64,000 nt of DNA, taken from the NCBI GenBank assembly GCA_029780675.1, contig JAKOYE010000052.1:62001-126000 (forward strand). Reading direction: 5' to 3'. Shown piece after piece: positions 53,605 to 62,944 of the stretch. Each line of letters starts with the position of its first letter. The stretch's first letter is position 1. This stretch comes from Actinomycetes bacterium. GTDB taxonomy: Bacteria; Actinomycetota; Actinomycetes; Mycobacteriales; Mycobacteriaceae. The notes below the pieces were generated by a model. It did no database searches, had not been told where the DNA came from, and worked only from the letters and a program-made list of their open reading frames with translations. The translations under genes were made by a program, and so were the position numbers.

Positions 53605-54318
53605 ATGAGCACTCTCCACAAGGTCAAGGCTTACTTCGGTATGGCGCCGATGGATGACTACGACGACGAGTACTACGAGGACGACCACGAGGCGGGCCGG
53701 GAGCCCGGCCGCGAGTCGGGTCGGGGTCGTGGGTTCCGTGCGGAGCGCTTCGAGGAGGGCTACGACCGTGGCCGCGGGGAGGGCCGGTTCGAGGGCCGCT
53801 ACGACGACCATGACCCCCGGGCGCCTCGCGACCCGCGGGAGTTCGACGACCGCGAGGCCGACTACGCCCCGACCGGGGGCTTCCGGATGGCCTACGACGA
53901 GCCCCGTTTCCGGCCTCGCGAGTTCGACCGGCCGCACGACATGCCTCGCTCCCGCTTCGCGCCGCTGCGCGGATCGACCCGCGGCGCGCTCGCGATGGAC
54001 CCGCGCCGGATGGCGATGCTGTTCGAGGAGGGAAGTCCGCTGTCGAAGATCACCACCCTGCGTCCCAAGGACTACAGCGAGGCCCGGACCATCGGGGAGC
54101 GGTTCCGCGACGGCCAGCCGGTGATCATGGACCTGGTCTCGATGGACAACGCCGACGCCAAGCGGTTGGTGGACTTCGCCGCCGGACTCGCCTTTGCGCT
54201 CCGCGGATCCTTCGACAAGGTCGCCACCAAGGTGTTCCTGCTCGCTCCGGCGGATGTCGACGTCAGTGCCGAGGAGCGGCGCCGCATCGCTGAGGCCGGT
54301 TTCTACAGCTATCAGTAA
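53605..54318 (+). CDS. sepF: Cell division protein SepF
   Basis: 237 residues. [14 protein letters not shown] is the amphipathic membrane-binding N-terminus; a charged, disordered Arg/Asp/Tyr/Gly-rich linker (about 15-120, with [11 protein letters not shown]) follows, then the SepF domain: [67 protein letters not shown]. It tethers FtsZ to the membrane in place of FtsA, which mycobacteria lack. Confidence 0.96.
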   Translation: MSTLHKVKAYFGMAPMDDYDDEYYEDDHEAGREPGRESGRGRGFRAERFEEGYDRGRGEGRFEGRYDDHDPRAPRDPREFDDREADYAPTGGFRMAYDEPRFRPREFDRPHDMPRSRFAPLRGSTRGALAMDPRRMAMLFEEGSPLSKITTLRPKDYSEARTIGERFRDGQPVIMDLVSMDNADAKRLVDFAAGLAFALRGSFDKVATKVFLLAPADVDVSAEERRRIAEAGFYSYQ

Positions 54319-54425
54319 GCCGGTATCCCGGCTCACCCCGCCGACCCCGCCGACCCGCTGGCACTCGAGTCGCACTCGGTAGGCTGACGGGACCCTCATC
54401 CGCTGCAAGATAAGGACCCGCTTCG

Positions 54426-54746
54426 TTGGCGCTGTTCTTCCAGATTCTCGGCTTCGTGCTGTTTTTGTTCTGGCTGCTGCTGATCGCCCGGATCGTCGTC
54501 GAGTTCATCCGGTCGTTCAGTCGGGATTGGCGTCCGCGCGGCGTGACGGTGGTGATCCTCGAGACCATCATGACGGTCACCGACCCGCCGGTGAAGCTGC
54601 TTCGACGGGTGATACCGCAGCTCACGGTCGGTGCCGTGCGGATCGACTTCTCCATCATGATCCTGCTGCTGCTTGTCTACATCGGCTGGACCGCGTCCTG
54701 GTCGGCGGCGGCCACCGCCGGCGCCGGCGCGGGGTCGCTAATCTGA
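54426..54746 (+). CDS. YggT-family membrane protein
   Basis: 106 residues from TTG 54426, preceded by AAGGA with nine bases between. Two membrane segments (about 5-28 and 75-95) flank a loop with FIRSFSRDWRPRGVTVVILETIMTVTDPPVKLLRRVIP, the YggT pattern. Usually placed between sepF and wag31; role in division or envelope upkeep is inferred from position. The C-terminus has an Ala/Gly-rich extension (AAATAGAGAGSLI). Confidence 0.9.
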   Translation: MALFFQILGFVLFLFWLLLIARIVVEFIRSFSRDWRPRGVTVVILETIMTVTDPPVKLLRRVIPQLTVGAVRIDFSIMILLLLVYIGWTASWSAAATAGAGAGSLI

Positions 54747-54895
54747 AAATCGCCCTTATTCGACGCAGACGGGTACTACTAGCGGGTCTGGTGTGACAGG
54801 ATGGGCGCCAGTTACAGTGCGGATCGACGTCCGAACGCGCTTTACACTGCTACGCGGATCTTTTCCACGACCTGAAGATCGGAAGGGGCAGACGA

Positions 54896-55669
54896 ATGCC
54901 ACTCACACCGGCCGACGTGCACAATGTGGCCTTCAGCAAACCGCCCATCGGTAAGCGCGGGTACAACGAAGACGAGGTCGACGCCTTCCTCGACCTGGTG
55001 GAGACCGAACTCGCCCGGCTCATCGAAGAGAACGCCGATCTGCGTCAGCGGGTGAGTGAACTCGACTCCGAACTGGCCGCCGCGCGTGCCGGCGGGGGTG
55101 GCTCGACCCAGTCGATCCCGCTCTACCAGCCCGAACCCACCCCGGCGCCGCCCCCGGCTCCGGTGGTCGAGGAACCCCGGCAGTCGCTGTCCGAGGAGCA
55201 GGCGATGAAGGCCGCCAAGGTGCTCAGCCTGGCCCAGGACACCGCCGACCGCCTGACCGGCAGTGCGCGCGCCGAGGCCGACAAGTTGCTGGCCGACGCG
55301 CACGCAAACGCCGATCAGATCGTGTCCGAGGCCCGCTACATCGCGGAGACGACCGTCAACGAGGCACGTCAGCGCGCCGATGCGATGCTCGCCGACGCTC
55401 AGACCCGTTCCGAGACCCAGCTGCGCCAGGCCCAGGAGAAGGCCGACGTCCTGCAGGCCGACGCCGAGCGCAAGCATGCCGAGGTGATGGGCACCATCAA
55501 CCAGCAGCGCACGGTCCTCGAAGGCCGGCTCGAGCAGCTGCGCACCTTCGAGCGCGAGTACCGCACCCGGCTCAAGACCTACCTGGAATCGCAGCTCGAG
55601 GAACTCGGGCAGCGCGGCTCGGCGGCACCGGTGGATGCCGGCGATGCCGGTTACAACCAGTACCAGTAG
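54896..55669 (+). CDS. wag31: Wag31/DivIVA polar growth scaffold
   Basis: 257 residues. [39 protein letters not shown] is the DivIVA N-terminal membrane-curvature domain with the first coiled coil to about 65; a variable Pro-rich linker with STQSIPLY holds a Thr at the position expected for PknA/B phosphorylation; then a long coiled coil (about 100-245). It gathers the elongation machinery at the cell pole. GGAAGGGG precedes the ATG; a 149-base upstream gap could hold its own promoter. Confidence 0.96.
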   Translation: MPLTPADVHNVAFSKPPIGKRGYNEDEVDAFLDLVETELARLIEENADLRQRVSELDSELAAARAGGGGSTQSIPLYQPEPTPAPPPAPVVEEPRQSLSEEQAMKAAKVLSLAQDTADRLTGSARAEADKLLADAHANADQIVSEARYIAETTVNEARQRADAMLADAQTRSETQLRQAQEKADVLQADAERKHAEVMGTINQQRTVLEGRLEQLRTFEREYRTRLKTYLESQLEELGQRGSAAPVDAGDAGYNQYQ

Positions 55670-55720
55670 TCGTCGCTTCGGGCCCTCAGGGCGCCGTTCA
55701 CAACCGCAGGAGGCCGGCCG

Positions 55721-56263
55721 ATGCTGATCGTGGCGTTGGTGCTGGCCGTGATCGGACTTGCCGCACTGGTGACCGCGGTGGTCAGCAGCAACGAGATCGT
55801 CGCCTGGGTGTGCATCGGTGCCAGCGCCCTGGGGGTGATCCTGCTGGTGGTCGACGCCATTCGGGAGCGGCAGCGCCGCGCCGCGGCCACCGCTGCCGTC
55901 CTGACCGGAACCGCAACGGCGACAACCGAATTCGAAGAATCGGGGCAGGAGGTCGAGACGGTGGGCGCTGAGACGGTGGGTGACGTGACGCCGCAGGGCG
56001 AGACGGACGACGACGGCCCGGTCTCCGAGCAGCAGGCGGAGATCGACAGCGAGATCGGGACCGAGGAGTTCGGCGACGCCGGGAGTGCGGACGAGACCCC
56101 GGAGGTCGCGGCCGAGGAGCATCCCGACGAGGTCGTGCATGACGAACCCGAGTTCGACACCTACAGCGACGACGAACCGGAGTACCCGCCGTCCGCCGAG
56201 GAGTCGGCCCTGCACACCGTCGACGAGTCCGAACTGAACCGCGCCGAGTCCGAGGAACGCTGA
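55721..56263 (+). CDS. Small membrane protein with acidic tail (Rv2144c-like)
   Basis: 180 residues; AGGAGG precedes ATG 55721. Two membrane helices (about 3-22 and 26-46) are followed by REROR-like basic RERQRR and a tail of about 125 residues very rich in Glu and Asp (AETVGDVTPQGETDDD, EPEFDTYSDDEPEYPPS). Only the membrane part resembles Rv2144c; the acidic tail is longer here. Function unknown, but constantly next to wag31 in mycobacteria. Confidence 0.85.
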   Translation: MLIVALVLAVIGLAALVTAVVSSNEIVAWVCIGASALGVILLVVDAIRERQRRAAATAAVLTGTATATTEFEESGQEVETVGAETVGDVTPQGETDDDGPVSEQQAEIDSEIGTEEFGDAGSADETPEVAAEEHPDEVVHDEPEFDTYSDDEPEYPPSAEESALHTVDESELNRAESEER

Positions 56264-56283
56264 CACCCGGTTAGCCTCGGGGC

Positions 56284-57669
56284 ATGGGAATCGAATACGC
56301 GAGCATCGTCGGCCATCCCCTCGACCGGGTTTGGGACTGGCATACCCGCCCGGGCGCGATGCGTCGGCTCGTTCCACCGTGGCAGCCGATGCGCGTGGTC
56401 AAGGAGACCGAGTCCCTCGCCGACGGCGAGGCGATCCTGGGGCTTCCCGCCGGCCTGCGCTGGATCGCCCGGCACGATACGGCGGGTTACGACCCGCCGT
56501 ATCAGTTCGTCGATGTGCTCTCCAGCGACCTCGGTCTGGACGGACTGATGACGCTGCCGCCCCGGATCATCGGCTGGTGGCGGCACACCCACCGGTATGA
56601 CGACGCCGGCAACGACACCACCCGGGTCCACGACATCGTCGAGACCACGGTGCCCGGTGCGGCGCTGCGGTCCACGTTCGCCTACCGGCACCGGCAACTC
56701 GCCGAGGATCTGGACGCCCACGCCGAGGCCGCGGCGGCACTGGGGGAGACCGGGCCGCTCACCGTCGCGGTCACCGGTTCCTCGGGACTGGTCGGCACCG
56801 CGCTGTGCGCGTTCCTGAGTACCGGCGGCCACCGGGTCATCCGCCTGGTCCGCGGTACCCCCGGCAACGATGGCGAACGGCAGTGGAATCCTCAGCAACC
56901 GGCCGCGGATCTGCTGGACGGCGTGGACGCGGTGGTTCACCTCGCCGGGGAATCCATCGCCGGCCGGTTCACCGACGCCCACCGCCGCGCGATCCGCGAC
57001 TCCCGCATCGAGCCGACCCGACGGCTGGCCGCCGTCGCCGGCGCCACCGCCGGCGTGCGGACCTTCGTCAGCGCCTCGGCGATCGGGTACTACGGCTACG
57101 ACTGCGGCGACACCGTCCTCGATGAGAACAGCCCGCGCGGTGAGGGGTTCCTCGCCGACGTGGTCGCCGATTGGGAAGCCGCCACCGCCCCCGCCGCCGA
57201 TGCCGGGCTGCGGGTGGTCACCATGCGCACGGGCATCGTCCAGGCCGCCGCCGGGGGGACCCTGCGGCTGCTGCGCCCGCTGTTCGCCGCCGGTCTCGGC
57301 GGCCGGTTGGGCAGCGGCCGGCAGTGGCTGTCCTGGGTCGGGATCGACGATCTGCTGGATATGTACTACCGCGCCCTCTACGACACCGGGTTGGCCGGAC
57401 CGGTCAACGCGGTGGGTCCCGCCCCGGTTCGCAACAGCGAGTACACCGCGGCACTGGCCGCGACGCTGCACCGCCCGGCGCTGCTGCCGGTGCCCTCGTT
57501 CGGCCCGCGTCTGCTGCTGGGCGCGCAGGGCGCCACCGAACTGGCCGAGGCCAACCAGCGGGTGGTGCCGGCGGCACTGCGGCAGCGCGGACATCGGTTC
57601 CGGCACAACACCGTCGAGGACGCCCTGGCGCACCAACTCGGTCACGACCCGGCGCCCGGCGTTCTCTGA
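56284..57669 (+). CDS. TIGR01777-family SDR protein with N-terminal SRPBCC domain
   Basis: 461 residues. Residues 1-150 form an SRPBCC/START-like domain (YASIVGHPLDRVWDWHTRPGAMRRLVPPW); 158 onwards is an atypical NAD(P)-binding epimerase: VAVTGSSGLVGTALCAFL (GxxGxxG), VVHLAGESIAGRFTDAHRRAIRDSRI, SASAIGYYGYDCGD with the Tyr, and the C-terminal DUF1731 (ELAEANQRVVPAALRQRGHRF). Relatives include plant chloroplast division factor GC1/SulA-like proteins, of interest beside division genes, but bacterial function is unproven. The hydrogenase operon starts 50 bases later. Confidence 0.87.
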   Translation: MGIEYASIVGHPLDRVWDWHTRPGAMRRLVPPWQPMRVVKETESLADGEAILGLPAGLRWIARHDTAGYDPPYQFVDVLSSDLGLDGLMTLPPRIIGWWRHTHRYDDAGNDTTRVHDIVETTVPGAALRSTFAYRHRQLAEDLDAHAEAAAALGETGPLTVAVTGSSGLVGTALCAFLSTGGHRVIRLVRGTPGNDGERQWNPQQPAADLLDGVDAVVHLAGESIAGRFTDAHRRAIRDSRIEPTRRLAAVAGATAGVRTFVSASAIGYYGYDCGDTVLDENSPRGEGFLADVVADWEAATAPAADAGLRVVTMRTGIVQAAAGGTLRLLRPLFAAGLGGRLGSGRQWLSWVGIDDLLDMYYRALYDTGLAGPVNAVGPAPVRNSEYTAALAATLHRPALLPVPSFGPRLLLGAQGATELAEANQRVVPAALRQRGHRFRHNTVEDALAHQLGHDPAPGVL

Positions 57670-57719
57670 ACCGGTCCGATCCCCGCGCGCCGTGCCTCCT
57701 GGTGGGGCACCATGGAACC

Positions 57720-58856
57720 ATGGGGACGGTCGATGCGTCGGTGATCGACAGCACGGGACTGCATCACCTGGTCGACGAATTGCGTCGCCGCGGCTTCACG
57801 GTGGTGGGTCCGACGCTGCGGGACAGCGCCATCGTGCTGGCCGAGTTGGCGAGCGCCGGTGAGCTGCCCTACGGCTGGGGAGTCGACGTCGCCCCGGGGA
57901 CCTACCGGCTGCGCCGGCGCACCGACTCGGCCGCCTTCGGGCACTCCGCCGGTCCGCAGTCCTGGAAGCAGTTCCTGCATCCCCAGCGCCAGCGGGTGTG
58001 GTCATCGGACGGGGCGGAACCCGAACCCGCGCCGCGCTACGCCTTTCTCGGGGTGCGGGGCTGCGACCTGGCCGCCATCGGTGTGCTGGACGGGGTGCTG
58101 GCCGGCGCCGCCCACCCGGACGGGTCCTACACCGGGCGGCGCTCCGGCGCCTTCATCGTCGGGGTGAACTGCACCGAGCCGGGCGGGTTGTGTTTCTGCG
58201 CCTCGATGGGCACCGGCCCGGGCTGCGGACCCCGCTCCGGATATGACCTCGCGCTCACCGAACGGGTCGACGGCGAGTCGGTGAGTTACCTGGTCGACGT
58301 CGGCAGCGAGGCCGGAGCCGAAGTGCTGGCCGCCGTCCCGCACCGCCCGGCGAGCGCGGCGGATCGTTCCGGTGCCGAGGACGCGGTGGCGGCCGCCGCC
58401 ACGGCGATGGGCCGCCGGATGCCCGAGACCGATCTGCGTCAGTTGCTGATCGACTCCCGGGACTCCCCGCACTGGACGTCGGTTGCCGCCCGCTGTCTGA
58501 CCTGCGGTAACTGCACGATGGTGTGTCCTACCTGCTTCTGCACCAGTTCCTCGGAGGTCACCGACCTGACCGGCGAGCACGCCGAGCGGTGGACCGAATG
58601 GGCGTCCTGTTTCGAACTGGGCTTCACCTTCATTCACGAAGGCCCGGTGCGCCGATCAGGCGCGTCGCGCTACCGGCACTGGCTCACCCACAAACTCAGC
58701 AGCTGGCACGACCAGTTCGGCAGTTCCGGTTGCGTCGGGTGCGGTCGCTGTATCGCCTGGTGCCCCACCGGGATCGACATCACCGAGGAGATGGCCGTTC
58801 TGGACGCCGAACGCGCTGGAGAGGCCGCAGAGGCAGGGGAGGGCGCAGATGACTGA
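57720..58856 (+). CDS. Group 3b [NiFe] hydrogenase, iron-sulfur (beta) subunit
   Basis: 378 residues from ATG 57720. A sulfite-reductase-A-like domain (RYAFLGVRGCDLAAIGVLDGVL...NCTEPGGLCFCASMGTGPGC) is followed by two 4Fe-4S ferredoxin motifs: CLTCGNCTMVCP near 259 and CVGCGRCIAWCP near 338. It passes electrons between the small subunit and the flavin subunit, as in HyhB of M. smegmatis and the beta subunit of Pyrococcus sulfhydrogenase. Longer upstream frames run antisense-like through the previous gene and are rejected. Overlaps the next gene by eight bases. Confidence 0.92.
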   Translation: MGTVDASVIDSTGLHHLVDELRRRGFTVVGPTLRDSAIVLAELASAGELPYGWGVDVAPGTYRLRRRTDSAAFGHSAGPQSWKQFLHPQRQRVWSSDGAEPEPAPRYAFLGVRGCDLAAIGVLDGVLAGAAHPDGSYTGRRSGAFIVGVNCTEPGGLCFCASMGTGPGCGPRSGYDLALTERVDGESVSYLVDVGSEAGAEVLAAVPHRPASAADRSGAEDAVAAAATAMGRRMPETDLRQLLIDSRDSPHWTSVAARCLTCGNCTMVCPTCFCTSSSEVTDLTGEHAERWTEWASCFELGFTFIHEGPVRRSGASRYRHWLTHKLSSWHDQFGSSGCVGCGRCIAWCPTGIDITEEMAVLDAERAGEAAEAGEGADD

Positions 58857-59703
58857 CATGGCGGTGCGGTCGGCGCCGCAGCAGGCCTCCGCGATGGCGC
58901 CGGTGCCCTACCGGGTCCGCTCCCGGGCGGTGGAGAACCACGACTCGGTGACGCTGCACCTCGAACCGACGGAAATCGTCCTGGCCTCGCCCGCGCCGGG
59001 CCAGTTCATGATGCTGCACGCCTTCGGGGTGGGGGAGATCGCGATCTCGGTGTGCGGGCTGGGCCCGGCCGGTGAGGTCATCCACACCATCCGGTCGGTC
59101 GGCGCGGTGAGCGCGGCGCTGTGCGCCGCCGAACCCGGGTCGATCGTCGGGGTGCGCGGTCCGTACGGCACCACCTGGGGCCTGGAGTCGGCCGCCGGCC
59201 GGGATCTGGTCATCGTGGCCGGCGGGGTCGGCCTGGCGCCGTTGCGGCCGGTGGTGACCGGTGCGCTGGAACACCGGGACCGCTACGGGCGGGTGATCCT
59301 CATCGCCGGCGCCCGCAGCGAGCGCGAGTTCCTCTACTCAGCGGAACTGGCTGCCTGGCAACAGGATCCGCGTCTGGAGGTGCACCAGACCGTCGACGTG
59401 CCGATCCACGGCTGGGTGGGGGAGACCGGCTTCGTCACCGAGCCGCTGCGCCGTCTCAGTCTGGAACCGGATCGGACCACGGCATTCCTGTGCGGTCCCG
59501 AACCCATGATGCGTCACGGCGCTGCCGCCCTCCTGAAGAAAGGCGTTGCGGCCCAAGACATCCGGGTGTCGCTGGAGCGCAATATGCAGTGTGGCCTGGC
59601 CTGGTGCGGGCACTGCCAGCTGGGGCCGCTGCTGCTGTGCCGCGACGGGCCGGTGGTCGGTTACGACGTCGCGGCCCCACTGCTCGAATCGGAGGAGTTG
59701 TAA
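58849..59703 (+). CDS. Group 3b [NiFe] hydrogenase, FAD/NAD(P)-binding (gamma) subunit
   Basis: 284 residues. Ferredoxin-NADP reductase-like: FAD domain with [24 protein letters not shown](P) domain with [16 protein letters not shown] near 123 and [17 protein letters not shown], and a C-terminal 2Fe-2S cluster site [19 protein letters not shown] near 245-262. It reduces NAD(P)+ with electrons from hydrogen or the reverse. Homologous to dihydroorotate dehydrogenase electron-transfer subunits (PyrK), but the neighbours settle the role. Confidence 0.93.
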   Translation: MTDMAVRSAPQQASAMAPVPYRVRSRAVENHDSVTLHLEPTEIVLASPAPGQFMMLHAFGVGEIAISVCGLGPAGEVIHTIRSVGAVSAALCAAEPGSIVGVRGPYGTTWGLESAAGRDLVIVAGGVGLAPLRPVVTGALEHRDRYGRVILIAGARSEREFLYSAELAAWQQDPRLEVHQTVDVPIHGWVGETGFVTEPLRRLSLEPDRTTAFLCGPEPMMRHGAAALLKKGVAAQDIRVSLERNMQCGLAWCGHCQLGPLLLCRDGPVVGYDVAAPLLESEEL

Positions 59704-59705
59704 GG

Positions 59706-60458
59706 ATGCCCACCCTTGCGGTGTGGAAGTTCGCATCGTGCGACGGTTGCCAACTCACGCTGCTCGACTGTGAGGACGAACTGCTGACGCTGGCCGAGCA
59801 GGTGCAGATCGCCGCGTTCGCGGAGGCATCCAGCACCATCGTCGCCGGGCCGTACGACGTGTCACTGGTGGAGGGGTCGATCACCACCCCGTCCGACGCC
59901 CACCGGATACGGGAGATCCGTTCGCAGTCCACGGTTCTGGTGGCGATCGGCGCGTGCGCCACCGCCGGCGGAATCCAGGCGCTGCGTAATTTCGCCGACG
60001 TCGACGAGTTCGCCTCGGTGGTCTATGCCCGCCCCGACTACATCCAGACGCTGGCCACCTCCACCCCGGCCTCCGAACACGTCACCGTGGACTACGAACT
60101 GCGGGGCTGCCCGATCGACCGCGGCCAGCTGCTGGAGACCCTGGCCGCCCTGCTGGTCGGCCGCAAACCCCGACTGCCCGCCGCGACGGTGTGCACCGAG
60201 TGCAAACGCTCCGGGGTCACCTGCGTGACGGTCGCCGAGGGCATTCCCTGCCTGGGCCCGGTCACCCACGCCGGTTGCGGGGCGCTGTGCCCGCGCCACC
60301 ACCGGGGCTGCTACGGCTGTTTCGGGCCGATGGCCACCCCCAACATGGGGGCGATGATCCCGCTGCTGCACCGCGACGGAATGTCCGGCGGGGACGTCGA
60401 CCGGGTGTTCGGCACCTTCAACGTCACCCAGTTCCGGTCGGAAGGGGACCATGACTGA
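59706..60458 (+). CDS. Group 3b [NiFe] hydrogenase small (delta) subunit
   Basis: 250 residues, start fixed by ATG 59706 just after the previous stop. [21 protein letters not shown] gives the proximal cluster Cys pair; [24 protein letters not shown], and the C-terminal [12 protein letters not shown]...[27 protein letters not shown] supply the further Cys for up to three clusters. No Tat signal, so the enzyme is cytoplasmic, as expected for group 3. Overlaps the large-subunit gene by eight bases. Confidence 0.94.
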   Translation: MPTLAVWKFASCDGCQLTLLDCEDELLTLAEQVQIAAFAEASSTIVAGPYDVSLVEGSITTPSDAHRIREIRSQSTVLVAIGACATAGGIQALRNFADVDEFASVVYARPDYIQTLATSTPASEHVTVDYELRGCPIDRGQLLETLAALLVGRKPRLPAATVCTECKRSGVTCVTVAEGIPCLGPVTHAGCGALCPRHHRGCYGCFGPMATPNMGAMIPLLHRDGMSGGDVDRVFGTFNVTQFRSEGDHD

Positions 60459-61776
60459 TTCGGCGACTGATTCGGCTCGGGGTGCAGAGCCCGGTACGGC
60501 CCGCACGCTGCGGGTCGGTGCACTGACCCGCGTCGAGGGCGAAGGTGCGCTGCACGTCGAGGTGCGCGGCGGTGTCCCGGAGATCATCGAGTTCAACATC
60601 TACGAGCCGCCCCGCTTCTTCGAGGCCTTCCTGCGCGGCCGGATGTACACCGAACCGCCCGATCTCACCGCCAGGATCTGCGGCATCTGCCCGGTGGCCT
60701 ACCAGACCAGCGCGTGCAACGCCATCGAGGACGCCTGCGGGGTCACCCTGGATCCCGAACTGGTGGCCCTGCGGCGGCTGCTGTACTGCGGGGAGTGGAT
60801 CCACAGCCACGCCCTGCACATCTACCTGCTACACGCGCCGGACTTCCTTGGCGCGCCCGACGTCATCACCGTCGCCCGCGATCACCGGGCGGCCGTCGAG
60901 CGTGGGCTCGCACTGAAGAAGGCGGGCAACAAGCTGCAGGAACTCGTCGGCGGCCGGTCGATCCACCCGGTCAACGTCCGGGTCGGCGGCTTCTACTCGG
61001 TGCCCACCCGGGCGGACCTCACGCCGATGGCCGAACAACTGCGCCGCGCGCTCGACGACGCACTGGCGACGGTCGAGTGGGTGGCCGGTTTCGAGTTCCC
61101 CGATCTGACCATCGACGCCGAACTGCTGGCGCTGACCGGGGACCGCTACCCGATGGAGGGCGGCGCCATCGCGCGCAGCGACGGCCCGGCCTTCGGCGTC
61201 GCGGAGTTCAGCGACCACGTCCGCGAAACCCACGTGCCGCACTCCACGGCTCTGCACGCCACCCTCGACGGTCGTCGGCACCTCACCGGTCCGCTGGCGC
61301 GCTACGCACTCAACCATGCACTGCTCCCCCCGCTGGCGCGGGAGGCCGCGGCCGCCGCCGGACTCGGCGCCGAATGCCGAAACCCGTTCCGCAGCATCAT
61401 CGTCCGGGCCGTCGAGGTGGTGTACGCGGTCGAGGAGGCGCTGCGGATCATCGAGAACTACGAGCGGCCGGCCCGGCCGTACCTCGAGGTCGAACCGCGC
61501 GCCGGGGTGGGCCACGGTGTCAGCGAGGCGCCGCGGGGACTGCTCTATCACCGTTACGAGATCGACGAGGCCGGGCGGATCGGGTCGGCGTTGATCGTCC
61601 CGCCGACGTCCCAGAACCAGGCCGCCATCGAGGCCGACCTGGCCACGGTGGTGCTGGCGGGGGAGTCGCTCGACGATGCCGCGCTGACGACGCTGTGCGA
61701 GCGCGCCATCCGCAATTATGACCCGTGCATCTCCTGCGCCACCCACTTCCTGACCCTCAGGGTGGACCGCTATTGA
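60451..61776 (+). CDS. Group 3b [NiFe] hydrogenase large (alpha) subunit
   Basis: 441 residues. The nickel-iron site is given by [11 protein letters not shown] (L1, near 74) and [12 protein letters not shown] (L2, near 424); [22 protein letters not shown] and [13 protein letters not shown] are typical. After the L2 His a nine-residue tail (FLTLRVDRY) would be removed by the protease encoded next. The first residues [10 protein letters not shown] come from a 12-bp duplication (60453-60476). Catalyses reversible H2 oxidation coupled to NAD(P); in M. smegmatis the related Hyh enzyme makes H2 under hypoxia. Confidence 0.95.
   Translation: MTDSATDSARGAEPGTARTLRVGALTRVEGEGALHVEVRGGVPEIIEFNIYEPPRFFEAFLRGRMYTEPPDLTARICGICPVAYQTSACNAIEDACGVTLDPELVALRRLLYCGEWIHSHALHIYLLHAPDFLGAPDVITVARDHRAAVERGLALKKAGNKLQELVGGRSIHPVNVRVGGFYSVPTRADLTPMAEQLRRALDDALATVEWVAGFEFPDLTIDAELLALTGDRYPMEGGAIARSDGPAFGVAEFSDHVRETHVPHSTALHATLDGRRHLTGPLARYALNHALLPPLAREAAAAAGLGAECRNPFRSIIVRAVEVVYAVEEALRIIENYERPARPYLEVEPRAGVGHGVSEAPRGLLYHRYEIDEAGRIGSALIVPPTSQNQAAIEADLATVVLAGESLDDAALTTLCERAIRNYDPCISCATHFLTLRVDRY
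60453..60476 (+). repeat. 12-bp tandem duplication at the large-subunit start
   Basis: GACTGATTCGGC occurs at 60453 and 60465, giving TDSATDSA after the start Met. It lies in the eight-base overlap region with the small-subunit gene end. Confidence 0.85.
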
Positions 61777-62240
61777 GTGCCGTCGTCATCGGTATCGGCA
61801 ACGAACACCGGCGCGACGACGGCGTCGGTCCCGCGGTGGCCGACCGGGTGGGCGCACGGGGGCCGGCCGGGGTCCGTGTGGTCAGTTGTCCCGCCGAACC
61901 GACCGCGATTCTGGACGCGTGGGCGGGGGCCGAACTGGCGGTGGTGATCGACGCGGTGGTCGGCGGGTCGCCCGGCAGGGTGCACCGCCGGACGTTGGCG
62001 GATCTGGCCGAGCCCCGGTCGGTCAGCTCCCACGATCTGAACCTGGCGCAGACCTATCGCCTCGGACTGGCCCTCGGCCGCGCCCCGGCATCGGTTGTGG
62101 TGGTCGGTATCGGCGTCGCCGACACCGGCCACGGGGTCGGGCTGAGCCCCGCCGTGGCCGCCGTACTACCCGAGGCGGTGCAGACCGTTCTGGACATCCT
62201 CGCGCAGCAGACCGAGGAATCCCCGCACCAACAGCCGTAA
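61773..62240 (+). CDS. Hydrogenase maturation protease
   Basis: 155 residues from TTG 61773, overlapping the large-subunit stop by four bases. VIGIGNEHRRDDGVGPAVADRV holds the first nickel-sensing Glu/Asp motif, ELAVVIDAVVGGSPG the middle Asp, and SSHDLNLAQTYRLGLALG the His, the HybD/HycI pattern. It clips the C-terminal tail of the large subunit after nickel insertion. No hypA-F genes are in the window, so those maturation steps must be encoded elsewhere. Its end overlaps the convergent amidotransferase gene by 75 bases. Confidence 0.92.
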   Translation: MSAVVIGIGNEHRRDDGVGPAVADRVGARGPAGVRVVSCPAEPTAILDAWAGAELAVVIDAVVGGSPGRVHRRTLADLAEPRSVSSHDLNLAQTYRLGLALGRAPASVVVVGIGVADTGHGVGLSPAVAAVLPEAVQTVLDILAQQTEESPHQQP

Positions 62241-62909
62241 CCGGCGGGCGGCGTCGTCCAGACGGGCGGCGGTCTGAGAGCGCAGCTCGTCGGCACCGAT
62301 CCCGAGCCTGGCCATATCGCCGTCACGATCCTCGGCGATCCAGAGTTCCAGCAGGGCGGCATCCAACTCGGGATGGAACTGCAGACCCAGTGCCCGGCCC
62401 ATTCGGAAGGCCTGCACGGCGCGGTCGTTGCGGGCCACCTCCCGGGCTCCCGGCGGGACGGTGATGCGGTCGAAGTGCCACTGGAACCACGGCCCCTGCG
62501 GCACCAGATCCGGTTCGGCGCTGGTGATGTCGTGCCACCCCAGTTCCGGCTCCGGCGACCTGGCCACCGTGCCGCCCAACGCGCGCGCCAGTATCTGCGC
62601 GCCGAAGCACACGCCCAGCACGCCGCAGCCGGCCGCCAGGGCGCGGCGCAGCAGATCCATCTCGGGCTCGAGCCACGGCAACCGGTCGTCGTAGGCCGAC
62701 CAGCGCGCGCCGAGGGGCACGATCACGTCGTAGTCCGCAGGCTCGGGAAAGCTCACCGTGACCACCGGGTCGACGGCGACATCACCGGGCCGCTGAACCG
62801 GCATCACATCGAAAGTGTCGCCGGCGAAACCGAATTCGGCGAACACCTCGCCCAGCAGCGCCTCGGGCGCGGTGGGATCGTTGCGGATGAACAGGACTCG
62901 TGCAGCCAC
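62166..62909 (-). CDS. Class I glutamine amidotransferase-like protein
   Basis: 247 residues. The GATase1 core is intact: YDVIVPLGARWSAYDD, GVLGVCFGAQILARALGG with the catalytic Cys near 100, and LGLQFHPELDAALLE with the His-Pro-Glu. The C-terminal third is a helical extension. Substrate unknown; similar stand-alone amidotransferases can act in polyamine or gamma-glutamyl metabolism or as detox enzymes. GTG 62909 follows a TAACGT hexamer by six bases, suggesting a leaderless mRNA. Tail overlaps the hydrogenase protease gene. Confidence 0.87.
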   Translation of the reverse strand: MAARVLFIRNDPTAPEALLGEVFAEFGFAGDTFDVMPVQRPGDVAVDPVVTVSFPEPADYDVIVPLGARWSAYDDRLPWLEPEMDLLRRALAAGCGVLGVCFGAQILARALGGTVARSPEPELGWHDITSAEPDLVPQGPWFQWHFDRITVPPGAREVARNDRAVQAFRMGRALGLQFHPELDAALLELWIAEDRDGDMARLGIGADELRSQTAARLDDAARRLRLLVRGFLGLLREDVQNGLHRLG

Positions 62910-62944
62910 CCGCTCACGTTACGGCAGCGGCGGTACCGTGAGAT
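62910..62944. promoter_or_regulatory. Divergent leaderless promoter pair, amidotransferase / DUF2784
   Basis: In 35 bases: TAACGT (62921-62916, minus) ends six bases before GTG 62909, and TACCGT (62934-62939, plus) ends five bases before ATG 62945. The layout closely parallels the pknL spacer. Confidence 0.45.

Noticed and set aside
57171..57719. Upstream extension of the hydrogenase iron-sulfur subunit
   Set aside because: These codons lie in another frame of the TIGR01777 gene and show Arg/Gly-rich shadow composition; ATG 57720 matches the protein start.
57670..57719. DosR box upstream of the hydrogenase
   Set aside because: No TTSGGGACTWWAGTCCCSAA-like palindrome is visible in the spacer.
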